The notes: generated from the sequence alone by a model not told the origin. A stretch of 64,000 nt of DNA from Spirochaetaceae bacterium (GCA_020632655.1 JACKFD010000012.1:1-64000); one strand, 5' to 3'; shown: positions 34,552 through 43,899, counted from the stretch's first letter. Translations and numbers: made by a program.

Positions 34552-34615
34552 TCGGACCCCGGGAGCGGACGGGGGCGGCGGGCGGCCTGCGCGTGCGTCG
34601 CGAGACGGTCGTGGG

Positions 34616-35191
34616 CTAGGCGGGCAGGACGGGGACGCCGATCACCAGGCGATGCAGACCGAGGACGATCGCCGCGTAGAGGGCGAGGCCGAGGGCGATG
34701 GCGATCGCGTCGTTCGCCGGGCGCTCCGGCAGGGTCGGGATCGCGCGCGGGCGTCTTCGCGCGAGCGAAAGATGGTCGGCGACGGCCCAGACGAGGAACC
34801 CGCCGAAGAGCAGCACGTCGGCGAGCAGGCCGTTCGCGAGCAGATGGGCGCCGGCCCAGAGCTCCGTCGCCACGAGCGTCGGATTCGCGACGAAGCGCCG
34901 GATCCGACCCGGGAAGTAGGTCGAGACGAAGAGCGGCAGCGCGGGCAGCAGCACGATCAGCGCCACGTGGCGCAGCCAGGTCGGTGGCGTGTAGAGGACG
35001 ACCGGATCCTGTCTCGCGAGGCCGTAGCCCACGACGAGGAGCACGAAGCCGGCCGCGGCGGGCAGCGAGTAGACGCCCTTCCAGGGCCAGGGCCCCAGCC
35101 GCTCGACCATCCGGTCGCGCAGGGGCTCGTTCACGATCGAGATCGAGTGGATGCCGAGGAAGAGGAGCAGGCCGAGCACGAGCCAGGACAC
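34616..35191 (-). CDS. NnrU-family membrane protein
   Basis: A 191-residue membrane protein with about five hydrophobic segments and the NnrU signatures LFLGIHSISIV at the N-terminus, RHVALIVLLPALPLFVSTYFPGRIR and ANPTLVATELWAGAHLLANG. NnrU is linked to nitric-oxide metabolism in denitrifiers and is related to isoprenoid-type reductases such as Z-ISO. No denitrification genes are nearby, so the role is open. GTG start with GGAGGTC upstream. Confidence 0.85.
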   Translation of the reverse strand: MSWLVLGLLLFLGIHSISIVNEPLRDRMVERLGPWPWKGVYSLPAAAGFVLLVVGYGLARQDPVVLYTPPTWLRHVALIVLLPALPLFVSTYFPGRIRRFVANPTLVATELWAGAHLLANGLLADVLLFGGFLVWAVADHLSLARRRPRAIPTLPERPANDAIAIALGLALYAAIVLGLHRLVIGVPVLPA

Positions 35192-35362
35192 GGGAGACCT
35201 CCGATCGGGCGCGGGTCGCGAGCGCCGGGGGTCGAGGCGCCGGGCGATCGCGGGGGCATAGCAGAGTCGCGGCGGCGGATGCTGCCGGAGGCGCGGGACG
35301 ACTCGTCACGGCGGGTCACGAGGACGTGGCGGTTTGTCGCGGCCGACCGGGTCATCGCGAAA

Positions 35363-35378
35363 CTGACGCCGATGTCAG
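35363..35378. promoter_or_regulatory. Dyad CTGAC-N6-GTCAG
   Basis: A perfect 5-bp inverted repeat lies about 106 bases upstream of the di-iron trio, in the 292-bp region divergent with the NnrU gene. It has the size of a simple repressor operator. The short arms mean it could occur by chance. Confidence 0.3.
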
Positions 35379-35483
35379 GTCCGGTATGCCGCTTGCAGCA
35401 GCGATGGGCGTCCTGGCCGCCCGTCCCGCCCGCCGATGCGGCCGGCGCCCCAAGGCGTGCTTCCGGACCGGAGGAGAGAAACG

Positions 35484-36374
35484 ATGGCCGACTTCCTGAA
35501 TGCCTACTCGATCCAGACCTGGCTGGAGTCCTGTCCGCAGGGCTACCTGCAGGACACCGAATACGGTCATGCGGCCGGCCTGAAGGAGCCGGCTCTGATC
35601 CTCGAGAATCCGACCCTGCGCGAGGAGGCGATCGGCACGACGGTCCAGCTCGTGGTCGGCGAGCGCGCCGCCCTCGCGGCCTCCTCGGGCCTCATCAACG
35701 CTGCGCCGGACCACGCGAGCAAGCGCTTCCTCGCAACCCAGACCCTCGACGAGGCACGTCACGTCGAGATCTTCACGCAACGCCTCTACGACCTCGGGGT
35801 CAAGAAGGACGAGCTCGAGGACACGATCGCCCGCCACGCGAACCCGCACCTCGTGCGCTTCGCCGAGATCCTGCTCGAGAAGGTCGACAAGGGCGATTTC
35901 GTCGCCGGCGTCGTCGGCCAGAACATCGTGCTCGAGGGCCTCGCCTTCAGCGTCTTCGAGATGATGCAGGCGAGCAACGTCGAGCTGAACCCGAAGTTCG
36001 CGCAGACCCTCTCGGGCACGATCGCCGACGAGCGTCGCCACGTGGGCTTCGGCGAGAACCGGATCGGCTCCCTCGTCCGGCAGCATCCCGAGAAGAAGCC
36101 CGAGATCGAGCGCATGCAGAAGGAGATGGCCTACCACATGCTGGCGACCTTCGCGGATCGCTTCCGGGGCCAGGCGGCGACCCTCGAGGAGAGCCGACGC
36201 ATCACGCAGGCCGCGGGCGAGGGCTCGCCGACCCGCCGCGTCTGGCACGGCACGGATCTCGCGAGTGCGGCCCCCGAAGAGCTCGAGGCGGTGCTCGCAG
36301 GTACGGTGCTGGCGGAGTTCAAGACGCGACTCGGTCGGATCGGGCTCGACTACCAGACCCCGGACCGACCTTGA
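35484..36374 (+). CDS. Di-iron ferritin-like protein A
   Basis: A 296-residue four-helix-bundle protein with a complete set of di-iron ligands at canonical spacing: Glu60, Glu90 and His93 in DEARH, Glu151, and Glu183 and His186 in DERRH. That is the pattern of ferritin-like oxygenases and R2-like oxidases rather than of storage ferritins. It is longer than bacterioferritin (about 160). GGAGGAG precedes the ATG. It is the first of three overlapping genes with a second di-iron protein and a zinc ribbon. An oxidase or N-oxygenase role is possible. Confidence 0.8.
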   Translation: MADFLNAYSIQTWLESCPQGYLQDTEYGHAAGLKEPALILENPTLREEAIGTTVQLVVGERAALAASSGLINAAPDHASKRFLATQTLDEARHVEIFTQRLYDLGVKKDELEDTIARHANPHLVRFAEILLEKVDKGDFVAGVVGQNIVLEGLAFSVFEMMQASNVELNPKFAQTLSGTIADERRHVGFGENRIGSLVRQHPEKKPEIERMQKEMAYHMLATFADRFRGQAATLEESRRITQAAGEGSPTRRVWHGTDLASAAPEELEAVLAGTVLAEFKTRLGRIGLDYQTPDRP

Positions 36375-37138
36375 GCGGCGAGCTCCACGCCCGGGATCAC
36401 GCCTCCTTCCTCGCGGAGGTGCATTCCTTCGAGTTCTGGTTCCAGTCCGTCGAGGGCTATCTCGCGTCGCATCCCTACGGCGTCACGCCCGGCTCCGAGC
36501 TGCCCGCGCTGTCCGGGACCGAACGCGACGCGCTCGCGGCCACGCTATCGACGTACTGCGTCGGCGAGGCCGCGGCGCTCGATGGCGCGAGCGGCCTGAT
36601 CGGCTTCGCGCCGAATCGCGCGGCGAAGATCTTCCTCGCCACCCAGGCCGTCGACGAGGCCCGCCATCTCGAGGTCATGCTCCATCGCCTGGCGGAGCTC
36701 GGCGTCGACCCGCACGCCGACTACGAGTCCCGCGCCCACGCGAGCCTGCTCGCCTTCCGCGATCGGCTGATGCACTTCGTCGCGGCGAAGGACTGGGAGG
36801 CGGCGCTCTTCGCGCAGAACGTGATCCTCGAGTCGATGGAGTTCGCCGCGTTCCACTCGCACATGCAGACGGCGGATCCGCGCACGGCGGAGATGCTGGC
36901 GGGCGTCCTGAAGGACGAGCGCCGGCACATGGGCTTCGGCGAGAACGACCTCGGACGGATGCTCGCGCGCAGCCCGGCGACGCGACAGCGCCTGCGGGCG
37001 ATCCGCCAGGAGCTCGATGTGCTCGTGCTCTCGACCTTCGAGGACAGCCTGCGCGAGCTGGGCACGCCGGCTTCGGAACGGCCCGAGGTGGGGCGCCTCT
37101 ATCTCGAGACCGTGGCGCGGCTGGGATTCGAGCGATGA
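36371..37138 (+). CDS. Di-iron ferritin-like protein B
   Basis: A 255-residue paralogue of the preceding protein with the same ligand set: Glu66, Glu96 and His99 in DEARH, Glu154, and Glu183 and His186 in DERRH. Both contain HVGFGEN or HMGFGEN after the second ExxH. The start is TTG overlapping the upstream stop as TTGA, so the two chains are probably made in equal amounts and may form a heteromer. The C-terminus is shorter than in protein A. Confidence 0.78.
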   Translation: MSGELHARDHASFLAEVHSFEFWFQSVEGYLASHPYGVTPGSELPALSGTERDALAATLSTYCVGEAAALDGASGLIGFAPNRAAKIFLATQAVDEARHLEVMLHRLAELGVDPHADYESRAHASLLAFRDRLMHFVAAKDWEAALFAQNVILESMEFAAFHSHMQTADPRTAEMLAGVLKDERRHMGFGENDLGRMLARSPATRQRLRAIRQELDVLVLSTFEDSLRELGTPASERPEVGRLYLETVARLGFER

Positions 37139-37494
37139 CGGATCCGCTGCTCGAGACTCCGGAATTCGATCCCGCGAGCGGGGCCGAGGGCGACACCGGC
37201 GCGGATACGGGTGCCTCCGAAGACGACAAGACCCGTCCGCGCCGTCGCTACGTGATCGAGGACGACACGGGCTTCGACGAGGTGCCGCGCAAGTATCGGC
37301 GCTTCTATCGGCGCTGGGCGGGCTCGCGGGACGCGCTCGCGCCGAACGAGGTGCTCTGTCCGGTGTGCCGCGTCGTGATCCGCTCGGCGCGCGAGCTGCG
37401 GCCGGGCGATCGCGTCTACTGCATGCCCTGCATGTCGCGGCTCACGGTCGTGGTCGGCGAGGGCGGGCGGCTCGAGGCGCGCGTCGAGTATTAG
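37135..37494 (+). CDS. Small zinc-ribbon protein
   Basis: A 119-residue protein with an acidic, disordered N-terminus, a basic stretch (VPRKYRRFYRRW) and a four-cysteine ribbon: Cys75/Cys78 in CPVC and Cys96/Cys99 in CMPC. No family recognised. The ATG overlaps the stop of di-iron protein B as ATGA. It might be a metallochaperone, assembly factor or rubredoxin-like electron partner for the di-iron pair. That is inference only. Confidence 0.68.
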   Translation: MTDPLLETPEFDPASGAEGDTGADTGASEDDKTRPRRRYVIEDDTGFDEVPRKYRRFYRRWAGSRDALAPNEVLCPVCRVVIRSARELRPGDRVYCMPCMSRLTVVVGEGGRLEARVEY

Positions 37495-37525
37495 TCGCGC
37501 CGCGGCTCGAGGCGCAGGCCGAGCC

Positions 37526-37939
37526 CTAGTCGATCAGGTAGTGCAGCAGGTCGTTGTGCGTGACGATCCCGGCGAGTCGGTCGTCGTCGTCGATCACGAC
37601 GAGGGCGTGGATGTCGCCGCGGCCGATCCGCTCGATCGCGGCATCGACCGACTCGTCCTGATGGATCGTGACGAGGTCCTCGTTCATCGCATCCCCGGCC
37701 CGCTCGCTCTGCGGCATGCCGAGCACGTACTGCTCGCCTTCCTCGCGCCTGGCGAGGTGCACCACGTCTCGGGCGCTGATCATGCCGACCGGTCGATCGT
37801 CGTCGACGATCGGGACGTGATGGCAGCGCTCCTCGCGGAGCAGCGCGAGGATCTCCTCGAGCGGCGTATCCGGTGTCGCCGTCCGCACGCGGCGGGTCAT
37901 GACGTTCGAGACGCGCACGGCGGGGCGTCGACGGGACAT
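37526..37939 (-). CDS. Two-CBS-domain protein
   Basis: A 137-residue protein made of a CBS pair: VSNVMTRRVRTATPDTPLEE then VGMISARDVV, and AGDAMNEDLVTIHQDESVDA then AGIVTHNDLL. CBS pairs bind adenine nucleotides and sense energy or redox state. AGGAGG lies seven bases before the ATG. It stands alone, convergent with the zinc-ribbon gene and divergent from the hemerythrin. Confidence 0.88.
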   Translation of the reverse strand: MSRRRPAVRVSNVMTRRVRTATPDTPLEEILALLREERCHHVPIVDDDRPVGMISARDVVHLARREEGEQYVLGMPQSERAGDAMNEDLVTIHQDESVDAAIERIGRGDIHALVVIDDDDRLAGIVTHNDLLHYLID

Positions 37940-38214
37940 GGTTGGACCTCCTGCTGGGCTGGACGCGCGCGGAGCGTCGCACGTCGGACGGTGTCCGGCA
38001 TCGGGGCGGCGTGACCTGTGGCGCTCCGGGTGGGCATGAGGCGCATTGCCCCGGATTGCGAGGCTCGCTGACGCGGCGACGCGGTACATTGCGCCACGCT
38101 TGGCGTGAAAGTTGCTCACCTCTCGCTCGGAAGTCGCGAAACCGGGGCGCGCCGCTCGGCGGGTCCCGGCCGCGTGCCGGGATCGTCTGGCGCGAGCGCG
38201 GAGGAGGGGAGACG

Positions 38215-38694
38215 ATGGCGAGAGGACGGGGCGCGTCGGAGGGGGCGGTCGACATGGGACTCAAGCTCCGGATGCGCGGCGAGGAGCGTCGCATCGCCTC
38301 CCAGCACGAACGACTCGACGACCTCTGTCGCGAGGTCTACGCACGGATCGGAAAGGACGGGGCGAGCTCCGCCCTCGACGAGTTCGTCCTCTTCGAGACC
38401 GCCCTCGACGCCCACATGTCCGTCGAGGAGGAGATCTACTTCCCCGCCCTCCACGGTCTGCGCGCCGACATCGGCGAGGAGCTGACGGGTCTGGTGGAGG
38501 AGCACGGTTGGCTGCGCAGCCAGGCGGCGCAGCTCGAAGGCCTCCTTCGCGGCGGCGACGCCGAAGGCGCCCGCGCGGCCCTCGACCGACTGGCCCGCGA
38601 CGTCTCGACCCACGAGCAGCTCGAGGAGGCGTTGATCGCCCGCATCACAGAAGGGCCCGTCACGCCGATGGGTCACTCGAGCCTGGAGGCCTGA
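38215..38694 (+). CDS. Hemerythrin HHE-domain protein
   Basis: A 159-residue helical HHE-type protein. Candidate iron ligands lie in QHERLDDL, FETALDAHMSVEEEIYFPAL (HxxxE), EEHGWLR and STHEQLEEALI. Such proteins sense oxygen or NO or repair iron centres. GGAGGAGGGGAG precedes the ATG. It lies five bases from the TTG start of the nitronate monooxygenase gene, so the two form an operon. Confidence 0.85.
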   Translation: MARGRGASEGAVDMGLKLRMRGEERRIASQHERLDDLCREVYARIGKDGASSALDEFVLFETALDAHMSVEEEIYFPALHGLRADIGEELTGLVEEHGWLRSQAAQLEGLLRGGDAEGARAALDRLARDVSTHEQLEEALIARITEGPVTPMGHSSLEA

Positions 38695-38698
38695 TTCC

Positions 38699-39823
38699 TT
38701 GCAGACCGATTTCTGTCGCCGTCTCGGCATCGAGTTCCCGATCTTCGCCTTCAGTCATTGCCGCGACGTCGTCGCCGCCGTCTCGAATGCAGGCGGCTTC
38801 GGCGTGCTCGGCGCCGTCGGCTTCTCGCCCGAGCAGCTCGAGATCGAGTGCGCCTGGATCGACGAGCACGTGGGCGACCGGCCCTACGGCGTCGATCTCG
38901 TGATCCCGCAGCGCTACGAGGGCATGGGCGAGCTCGACCCCGCGAAGCTCGAGGCCCAGCTGCGCGCCGCGATCCCGCCGCAGCATCGCGAGTTCGCCGC
39001 CAAGCTCCTCGCGGACCACGGCATCCCCGAGCTGCCCGAGGACGAGCGCCATCACGAGCTGCTCGGCATGAGCATGGCGACGGCCGCGCCGCAGCTCGAG
39101 GTGGCCCTCGCCCACGACAAGGTCCGGATGATCGCGAACGCGCTCGGCACGCCGCCGGCGGAGGTGATCGAGCAGGTCCAGAAGAGCGGGCGTGTGATCG
39201 GCGCGCTCTGCGGCAAGGTCCATCAGGCGAAGGCCCACGCGAAGGCCGGCCTCGACTTCGTGGTCGCGCAGGGCACAGAGGGCGGTGGTCATACGGGCGA
39301 GATCGGCAGCTTCGTGCTCTGGCCGCAGATCATCGAGGCCGTCGCGCCGCTGCCCGTGCTCGCGGCGGGCGGGATCGCGACCGGAGCACAGGTCGCCGCG
39401 GCCCTCGCGCTGGGTGCGCAGGGCGTCTGGACGGGCTCGATCTGGCTGACGGTGCAGGAGGCAGAGTGTCCGCCGGCGCAGATGGCGTCGTATCTCGGTG
39501 CGAGCAGCGAGGACACGGTCCGCTCGCGCTCCTTCACGGGCAAGCCCTGCCGCATGCTGCGCAACGACTGGACGGAGGCCTGGGCGCGGACGGATACGCC
39601 GGATCCCCTCGGCATGCCGCTGCAGAACATGGTGACGATGGACGCGGTCTCGCGCACGAGTCGTTATGCGTCGTCCCCCGGCTCCCAGGCGGTCGCCTTC
39701 AATCCCGTCGGTCAGACCGTCGGGCTGATGAAGGAGGTGCGCTCGGTGCGCGAGGTCGTCACGGATCTCGTCGAGGGCTACGTCGACGCCGTGGAGCGTC
39801 TGAACGCGCTCGCGCCGGCGTAG
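38699..39823 (+). CDS. Nitronate monooxygenase-family enzyme
   Basis: A 374-residue FMN-dependent TIM-barrel enzyme. The catalytic-His region is AQGTEGGGHTGEIGSF, and the FMN-phosphate site is VLAAGGIATGAQVAAALALG. The family oxidises nitronates such as propionate 3-nitronate, and also includes 2-nitropropane dioxygenase-like reductases, so the substrate is not certain. TTG start, with GGAGG eight bases upstream inside the hemerythrin gene end. Confidence 0.87.
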   Translation: MQTDFCRRLGIEFPIFAFSHCRDVVAAVSNAGGFGVLGAVGFSPEQLEIECAWIDEHVGDRPYGVDLVIPQRYEGMGELDPAKLEAQLRAAIPPQHREFAAKLLADHGIPELPEDERHHELLGMSMATAAPQLEVALAHDKVRMIANALGTPPAEVIEQVQKSGRVIGALCGKVHQAKAHAKAGLDFVVAQGTEGGGHTGEIGSFVLWPQIIEAVAPLPVLAAGGIATGAQVAAALALGAQGVWTGSIWLTVQEAECPPAQMASYLGASSEDTVRSRSFTGKPCRMLRNDWTEAWARTDTPDPLGMPLQNMVTMDAVSRTSRYASSPGSQAVAFNPVGQTVGLMKEVRSVREVVTDLVEGYVDAVERLNALAPA

Positions 39824-39876
39824 CGCAGGGACCCCCGGTCCGGTCGCCAGGCGGGGCATCGTCCCGAGTGCGCGTC

Positions 39877-39882
39877 TATCCT
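39877..39882 (+). promoter_or_regulatory. TATCCT element, probable leaderless start
   Basis: TATCCT ends seven bases before the amidase ATG, and no Shine-Dalgarno is present. If used as a -10, transcription would begin at or next to the ATG and give a leaderless mRNA. Similar TAnnCT elements followed by a CG-rich start region occur upstream of several other genes in the window. Confidence 0.35.
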
Positions 39883-39889
39883 CGCGGCC

Positions 39890-41362
39890 ATGCTGGACTA
39901 CGAGAACGAGGACGCCCTCGGTCTCGCCGCGCGGGTGAAGCGCGGGGAGACGACGGCGGAGGCGCTGCTCGAGGCGGCCCTCGCCCGGGTCGACGCGCGG
40001 GACGGCGAGCTCGGCGCCCTCGTCGTACGGGCGGAGGACGTGGCGCGGCGCGCGATCGCCGAGGGGCTGCCGAGGGGGCCCTTCGAGGGCGTGCCCTTCC
40101 TGCTGAAGGATCTGCACCTCGGCTGGCCGGGCGTCCGGCTCACGAACGGCTCGTCGCTCTTCGCCAGACACGTGTCCCACTTCGAGAGCGAGCTCGTCGC
40201 CCGCTACCGCCGCGCCGGACTCGTGCTCTTCGGCCGGACCCACTCACCCGAGTTCGGCCTCACGACGACGACCGAGTCGCGGCTGCACGGCGCGACCCGC
40301 AATCCCTGGGATCCGAGTCGGACCGCGGGCGGATCCTCGGGTGGCGCGGCGGTGGCCGTCGCCGCGGGCTACACACCGATCGCGAATGCGGGCGATGGCG
40401 GCGGCTCGATCCGCATCCCCGCGTCCTGCTGCGGACTCTTCGGCCTCAAGCCCACCCGCGGCCGCACGCCGGCAGGGCCCGACGCGGGCGAGGGCTGGTC
40501 GGGCATGACGACCCTGCACGCCATCACCCGATCGGTCCGTGACAGCGCCGCGCTCCTCGACGCGACGAGCGGTCCCGATCCCGGTGCACCCTATGCCGCA
40601 CAGCCCCCCGCGCGTCCCTTCCTCGACGAGGTCGGGGCTCCGCCCGGTCGACTGCGGATCGCACTCCAGCGCCGCACCTGGAACGGCGTCGAGACGCACC
40701 CGGACTGCGAGGAAGCCGTCGAGGCGGCGGCGGCGCTCTGCCGTTCGCTCGGGCACGAGGTCGAGGAGGCCCCCTTCACGGTCGACGCGGCGGCCATGCG
40801 CGAGGCGACGCTCGTCATCATGAGCGTGTCGACGCGACTCGCCCTCGACGCGCGCGCCGCCGCCCTCGGGCGGACGCTCGCGCCCGAGGACGTCGAGCCC
40901 GCGACCCGGGCGATCCTCGGATACGGCGCGAAGCGGGGCGCTGTCGATCACGCCCGCGCGGTACAGACGCTGCACGCGACGGGTCGAGCGCTCGCGCGGC
41001 ACCTCATGGACTTCGATCTCGTGCTGTCGCCCACGATGGCGACGCCGCCCCTGCCGATCGGCCGCCTCTCGCTCTCGAATCCCGACGTCGAGGAGCAGGG
41101 GCGCTCGGTCCTCGCGACGATCGGCTTCACACAGCTCGCGAACGTGGCGGGCAATCCGGCGATGAGCGTGCCGCTCGTCTGGAGCGCGAGCGGGCTGCCG
41201 ATCGGGGTGCAGTTCGTCGGGCGCATGGACGACGAGGCGACACTCTTCCGGCTCGCGGGTCAGCTCGAGCAGGCCCGGCCCTGGGGCGCACGACGGCCCG
41301 TGCTCGCGCCCGCGGCGCCCGGCGGCGGGCGCGATCCGGCACGACTACGCTCCCCATCCTGA
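39890..41362 (+). CDS. Amidase-signature hydrolase
   Basis: A 490-residue amidase with the Ser-Ser-Lys triad at GatA-like spacing: Lys73 in LLKDLH, Ser149 in GGSSGG and Ser173 in GDGGGSIRIPASCCG. The family hydrolyses linear and aryl amides. The lack of gatB/gatC beside it argues for a catabolic amidase instead of the GatCAB subunit. No Shine-Dalgarno; probably leaderless. Confidence 0.9.
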   Translation: MLDYENEDALGLAARVKRGETTAEALLEAALARVDARDGELGALVVRAEDVARRAIAEGLPRGPFEGVPFLLKDLHLGWPGVRLTNGSSLFARHVSHFESELVARYRRAGLVLFGRTHSPEFGLTTTTESRLHGATRNPWDPSRTAGGSSGGAAVAVAAGYTPIANAGDGGGSIRIPASCCGLFGLKPTRGRTPAGPDAGEGWSGMTTLHAITRSVRDSAALLDATSGPDPGAPYAAQPPARPFLDEVGAPPGRLRIALQRRTWNGVETHPDCEEAVEAAAALCRSLGHEVEEAPFTVDAAAMREATLVIMSVSTRLALDARAAALGRTLAPEDVEPATRAILGYGAKRGAVDHARAVQTLHATGRALARHLMDFDLVLSPTMATPPLPIGRLSLSNPDVEEQGRSVLATIGFTQLANVAGNPAMSVPLVWSASGLPIGVQFVGRMDDEATLFRLAGQLEQARPWGARRPVLAPAAPGGGRDPARLRSPS

Positions 41363-41409
41363 CCCGGCGGCTGCGGCCTGCGAGCGAGCCGACCGGAGGA
41401 GGTGTCCGC

Positions 41410-42669
41410 ATGCGAGCCGTGGCCATCGCGTCGCCGCCCTGGGCAGACCTGCCCGAGGATCCCGAGGCGCTCTTCGCGCGCATCCTCGACTGGCATCGCC
41501 GCGGCGACGACCTCGTCCGTCTCTACCACCAGCTGCGCGCCGTGGCCCCCGTCTGGCGTGCGCCGGTCGAGCGGCTCGGAAGGCCCTGGGTCATCACGCG
41601 TCATGCGGACGCCAGCCAGCTCGTGCGCGACACCTCCCTCGTCAAGGACGCGCGCACGATCGGCATGGCCGGCGTCGGCGGCGGCGGTCCCTGGATCCAG
41701 ATCCTGCTGCGCATGTTCGCCTTCCAGCCGAAGGAGCCCCACGCCCGCATGCGCGGTCTCGTCAATCGCGGCTTCACGCCGCGCTCGATCGAGCAGCTGC
41801 GGCCTCGGGTTCAGGCGTTGGTCGACGAGCTGATCGACGCCGTGATCGACGAAGGCAGCATGGACCTCGTGTCCCAGTTCGCGTTCCGCGTGCCCGTCAC
41901 CGTGATCAGCCAGATGCTCGGTGCGCCGCTCGAGGACGTCCCGCGCATCGAGCGCTGGTCCGGCGACTTCGCGCGGCGCTCCGACGAGGGCGCGGCCCTC
42001 ACGCCCGAGGTCGAGAAGATGGGCGACGAGGCCGCGACCGAGTTCGCTGCCTATCTCGACGAGCTGATCGCCGCCCGGCGCGCCCGGCCCGCGGACGATC
42101 TGCTCACGCGCCTGCTCGAGGTGCAACGCGAGGCGCCCGACCTGACCGACGCCGACATCGCCTCGACCGTGATCCTGCTCTTCCAGGCCGGGCACGAGAC
42201 GACGGCGAACCTGATCGCGAAGGGCTCCCTGGCCCTGATCCGGAATCCCGACGAGGCCGAGCGTCTGCGCCGGGACCCCTCGCTCATCGAGCGCGCGACC
42301 GAGGAGCTGCTCCGATACGACACGCCCGTCCAGCTGACGACCAAGTTCGCGACGAAGCCGATCCCCTTCCACGACCGTACGATCGAGCCGGGCGATCCCG
42401 TGTCGTTCATCTGGGGCGCGATCAACCGCGACCCCGAGCACTTCGCAGATCCCGACCGGCTCGACCTCGGCCGCACGAACCTGGACCACTACTCCTTCGG
42501 AATGGGCGCCAACTACTGCCTCGGCGCCAACCTCGCGCGCCTCGAGATCCAGCACTCGATCGAGACGCTCTTCCGGCGGATCCCGGGATTGCGCCTCGGC
42601 GAGGGCGAGATCGTCTACAAGCCCCAGCTGCATCTGCACGGGCTCGCGCGCCTGCCCGTCGCCTGGTAG
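41410..42669 (+). CDS. Cytochrome P450
   Basis: A 419-residue soluble P450. The heme loop is FGMGANYCLGANLARLE with Cys370, the I-helix is FQAGHETTANL, and the K-helix is EELLRYDTPVQ. GGAGGAGG lies seven bases before the ATG. It follows the amidase gene by 47 bases, with a TACGCT element between them. Redox partners are not encoded nearby. Substrate unknown. Confidence 0.92.
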   Translation: MRAVAIASPPWADLPEDPEALFARILDWHRRGDDLVRLYHQLRAVAPVWRAPVERLGRPWVITRHADASQLVRDTSLVKDARTIGMAGVGGGGPWIQILLRMFAFQPKEPHARMRGLVNRGFTPRSIEQLRPRVQALVDELIDAVIDEGSMDLVSQFAFRVPVTVISQMLGAPLEDVPRIERWSGDFARRSDEGAALTPEVEKMGDEAATEFAAYLDELIAARRARPADDLLTRLLEVQREAPDLTDADIASTVILLFQAGHETTANLIAKGSLALIRNPDEAERLRRDPSLIERATEELLRYDTPVQLTTKFATKPIPFHDRTIEPGDPVSFIWGAINRDPEHFADPDRLDLGRTNLDHYSFGMGANYCLGANLARLEIQHSIETLFRRIPGLRLGEGEIVYKPQLHLHGLARLPVAW

Positions 42670-42745
42670 GCGGCGCGTCAGCGCCGGAGCGCGACGTTCG
42701 TGGAGCGCACGCGGCCGCGGCAGCGCGCGGCGGCCGTCGCTTCGC

Positions 42746-43825
42746 TCAAGCCCTTCGGCGGGCGACGTTCGTCGACGGCGTGCGGGGCAGGTCGAGGGTG
42801 CTGATCAGGCCGGGGGCGTGGGCTCGGACGGCAGGGATGGCGTTGATCACGCGCATCGCGGTCGCCTGGACGCCGCCCGTGTTGTGGTCGCCGTCCTCGC
42901 CGGTCACGAAGCACTCGAGCTGGACGCCGGGATTGCCCGTCACGATGCAGCGATGGACGCCGGGGCGGCCGGCCGGCGGCATCGGCCAGTCGGGTGCTTC
43001 GTCGGCCGACAGACGATTGACGTGCTCGGTCACGACGACAGGGCGTCCGTCGACGATGCCTTCGATCTGGAAGCGGACGGCCGAGCAGGTGCCCTTCTCG
43101 ACCTTCATCATCGGCGTCTCGAAGGACTCCTCGGCGTAGTAGCGGTCGAAATGCTCGCGCATCTCCTCGAGCTCGACGCCGAGCCGATCCGCGACCATGC
43201 GCACCATCCCGCCCCAGCCCATCGAGAGCACCCCGGGCATCGCGAGCGGCGGCGTGTAGTCGGCGGGCCGACCGAAGCCGAAGGACACGCCCGTGAACTC
43301 CGGATCCTCGTAGGTCGAGTAGTCGCAGAGCTCCTGCACGCGCACCTCCTCGATCTCGCCGACCAGCTCGAGGGCCGCCAGCGGCAGCGCGTCCCCCGAG
43401 AAGCCCGGATCGATCCCGCTCACGTAGAAGGTCGATCCCCCGGCCCGACAGGCCTCCTCGAGCGGAGCCCGCATCCCCGCGTCCGCGTGCGGCGGATGGA
43501 TCAGATAGATCATCGAGGTCGAGACGACGTCCACGCCCGCGCGCAGGATCCGCGCGAGCTCGGGGATCACCTCGTGCGGTCGCGTCTCGGCCTTGACCGT
43601 GTAGACGACGACGTCCGGCCGAAGGGCCAGCAGCGCGTCGACGTCGTTCGTCGCGCGCACGCCCGTCGGCTCGGGCAGTCCGGCCAGCGTCGCCGCGTCC
43701 TTGCCCTGCTTGCCCTCGCTCCACGCGTGCACGCCGACCAGCTCGTAGTCGGGGTGCCGGATCAGGTGCCGCAGGCTGTGGAATCCGACGTTGCCCGTTC
43801 CCCATTGCACGACGCGATGGCTCAT
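42746..43825 (-). CDS. NAD(P)-binding dehydrogenase (DapB-like N-terminus)
   Basis: A 359-residue oxidoreductase with an N-terminal Rossmann fold (VVQWGTGNVGFHSLRHLIRH) and a C-terminal part typical of the family related to dihydrodipicolinate reductase and 2,4-diaminopentanoate dehydrogenase (GIDPGFSGDALPLAAL; CDYSTYEDPEF). Members accompany catabolic clusters with P450 and acyl-CoA genes. GAGGA precedes the ATG. It lies downstream of the MarR-P450 pair in the same orientation with a 74-base gap, so it may belong to that operon. Confidence 0.82.
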   Translation of the reverse strand: MSHRVVQWGTGNVGFHSLRHLIRHPDYELVGVHAWSEGKQGKDAATLAGLPEPTGVRATNDVDALLALRPDVVVYTVKAETRPHEVIPELARILRAGVDVVSTSMIYLIHPPHADAGMRAPLEEACRAGGSTFYVSGIDPGFSGDALPLAALELVGEIEEVRVQELCDYSTYEDPEFTGVSFGFGRPADYTPPLAMPGVLSMGWGGMVRMVADRLGVELEEMREHFDRYYAEESFETPMMKVEKGTCSAVRFQIEGIVDGRPVVVTEHVNRLSADEAPDWPMPPAGRPGVHRCIVTGNPGVQLECFVTGEDGDHNTGGVQATAMRVINAIPAVRAHAPGLISTLDLPRTPSTNVARRRA

Positions 43826-43899
43826 CGACCGATCCTCCTCGAAGATCGTCGGACGATAGCGTCGGGACACGCGGCGTCCCGCGCGTCGGCCACCGCGGC

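Noticed and set aside
34557..34574. CCCCG/CGGGG hairpin between the DASS and NnrU genes
   Set aside because: Only five base pairs with an eight-base loop; too weak in this GC content to call a terminator.
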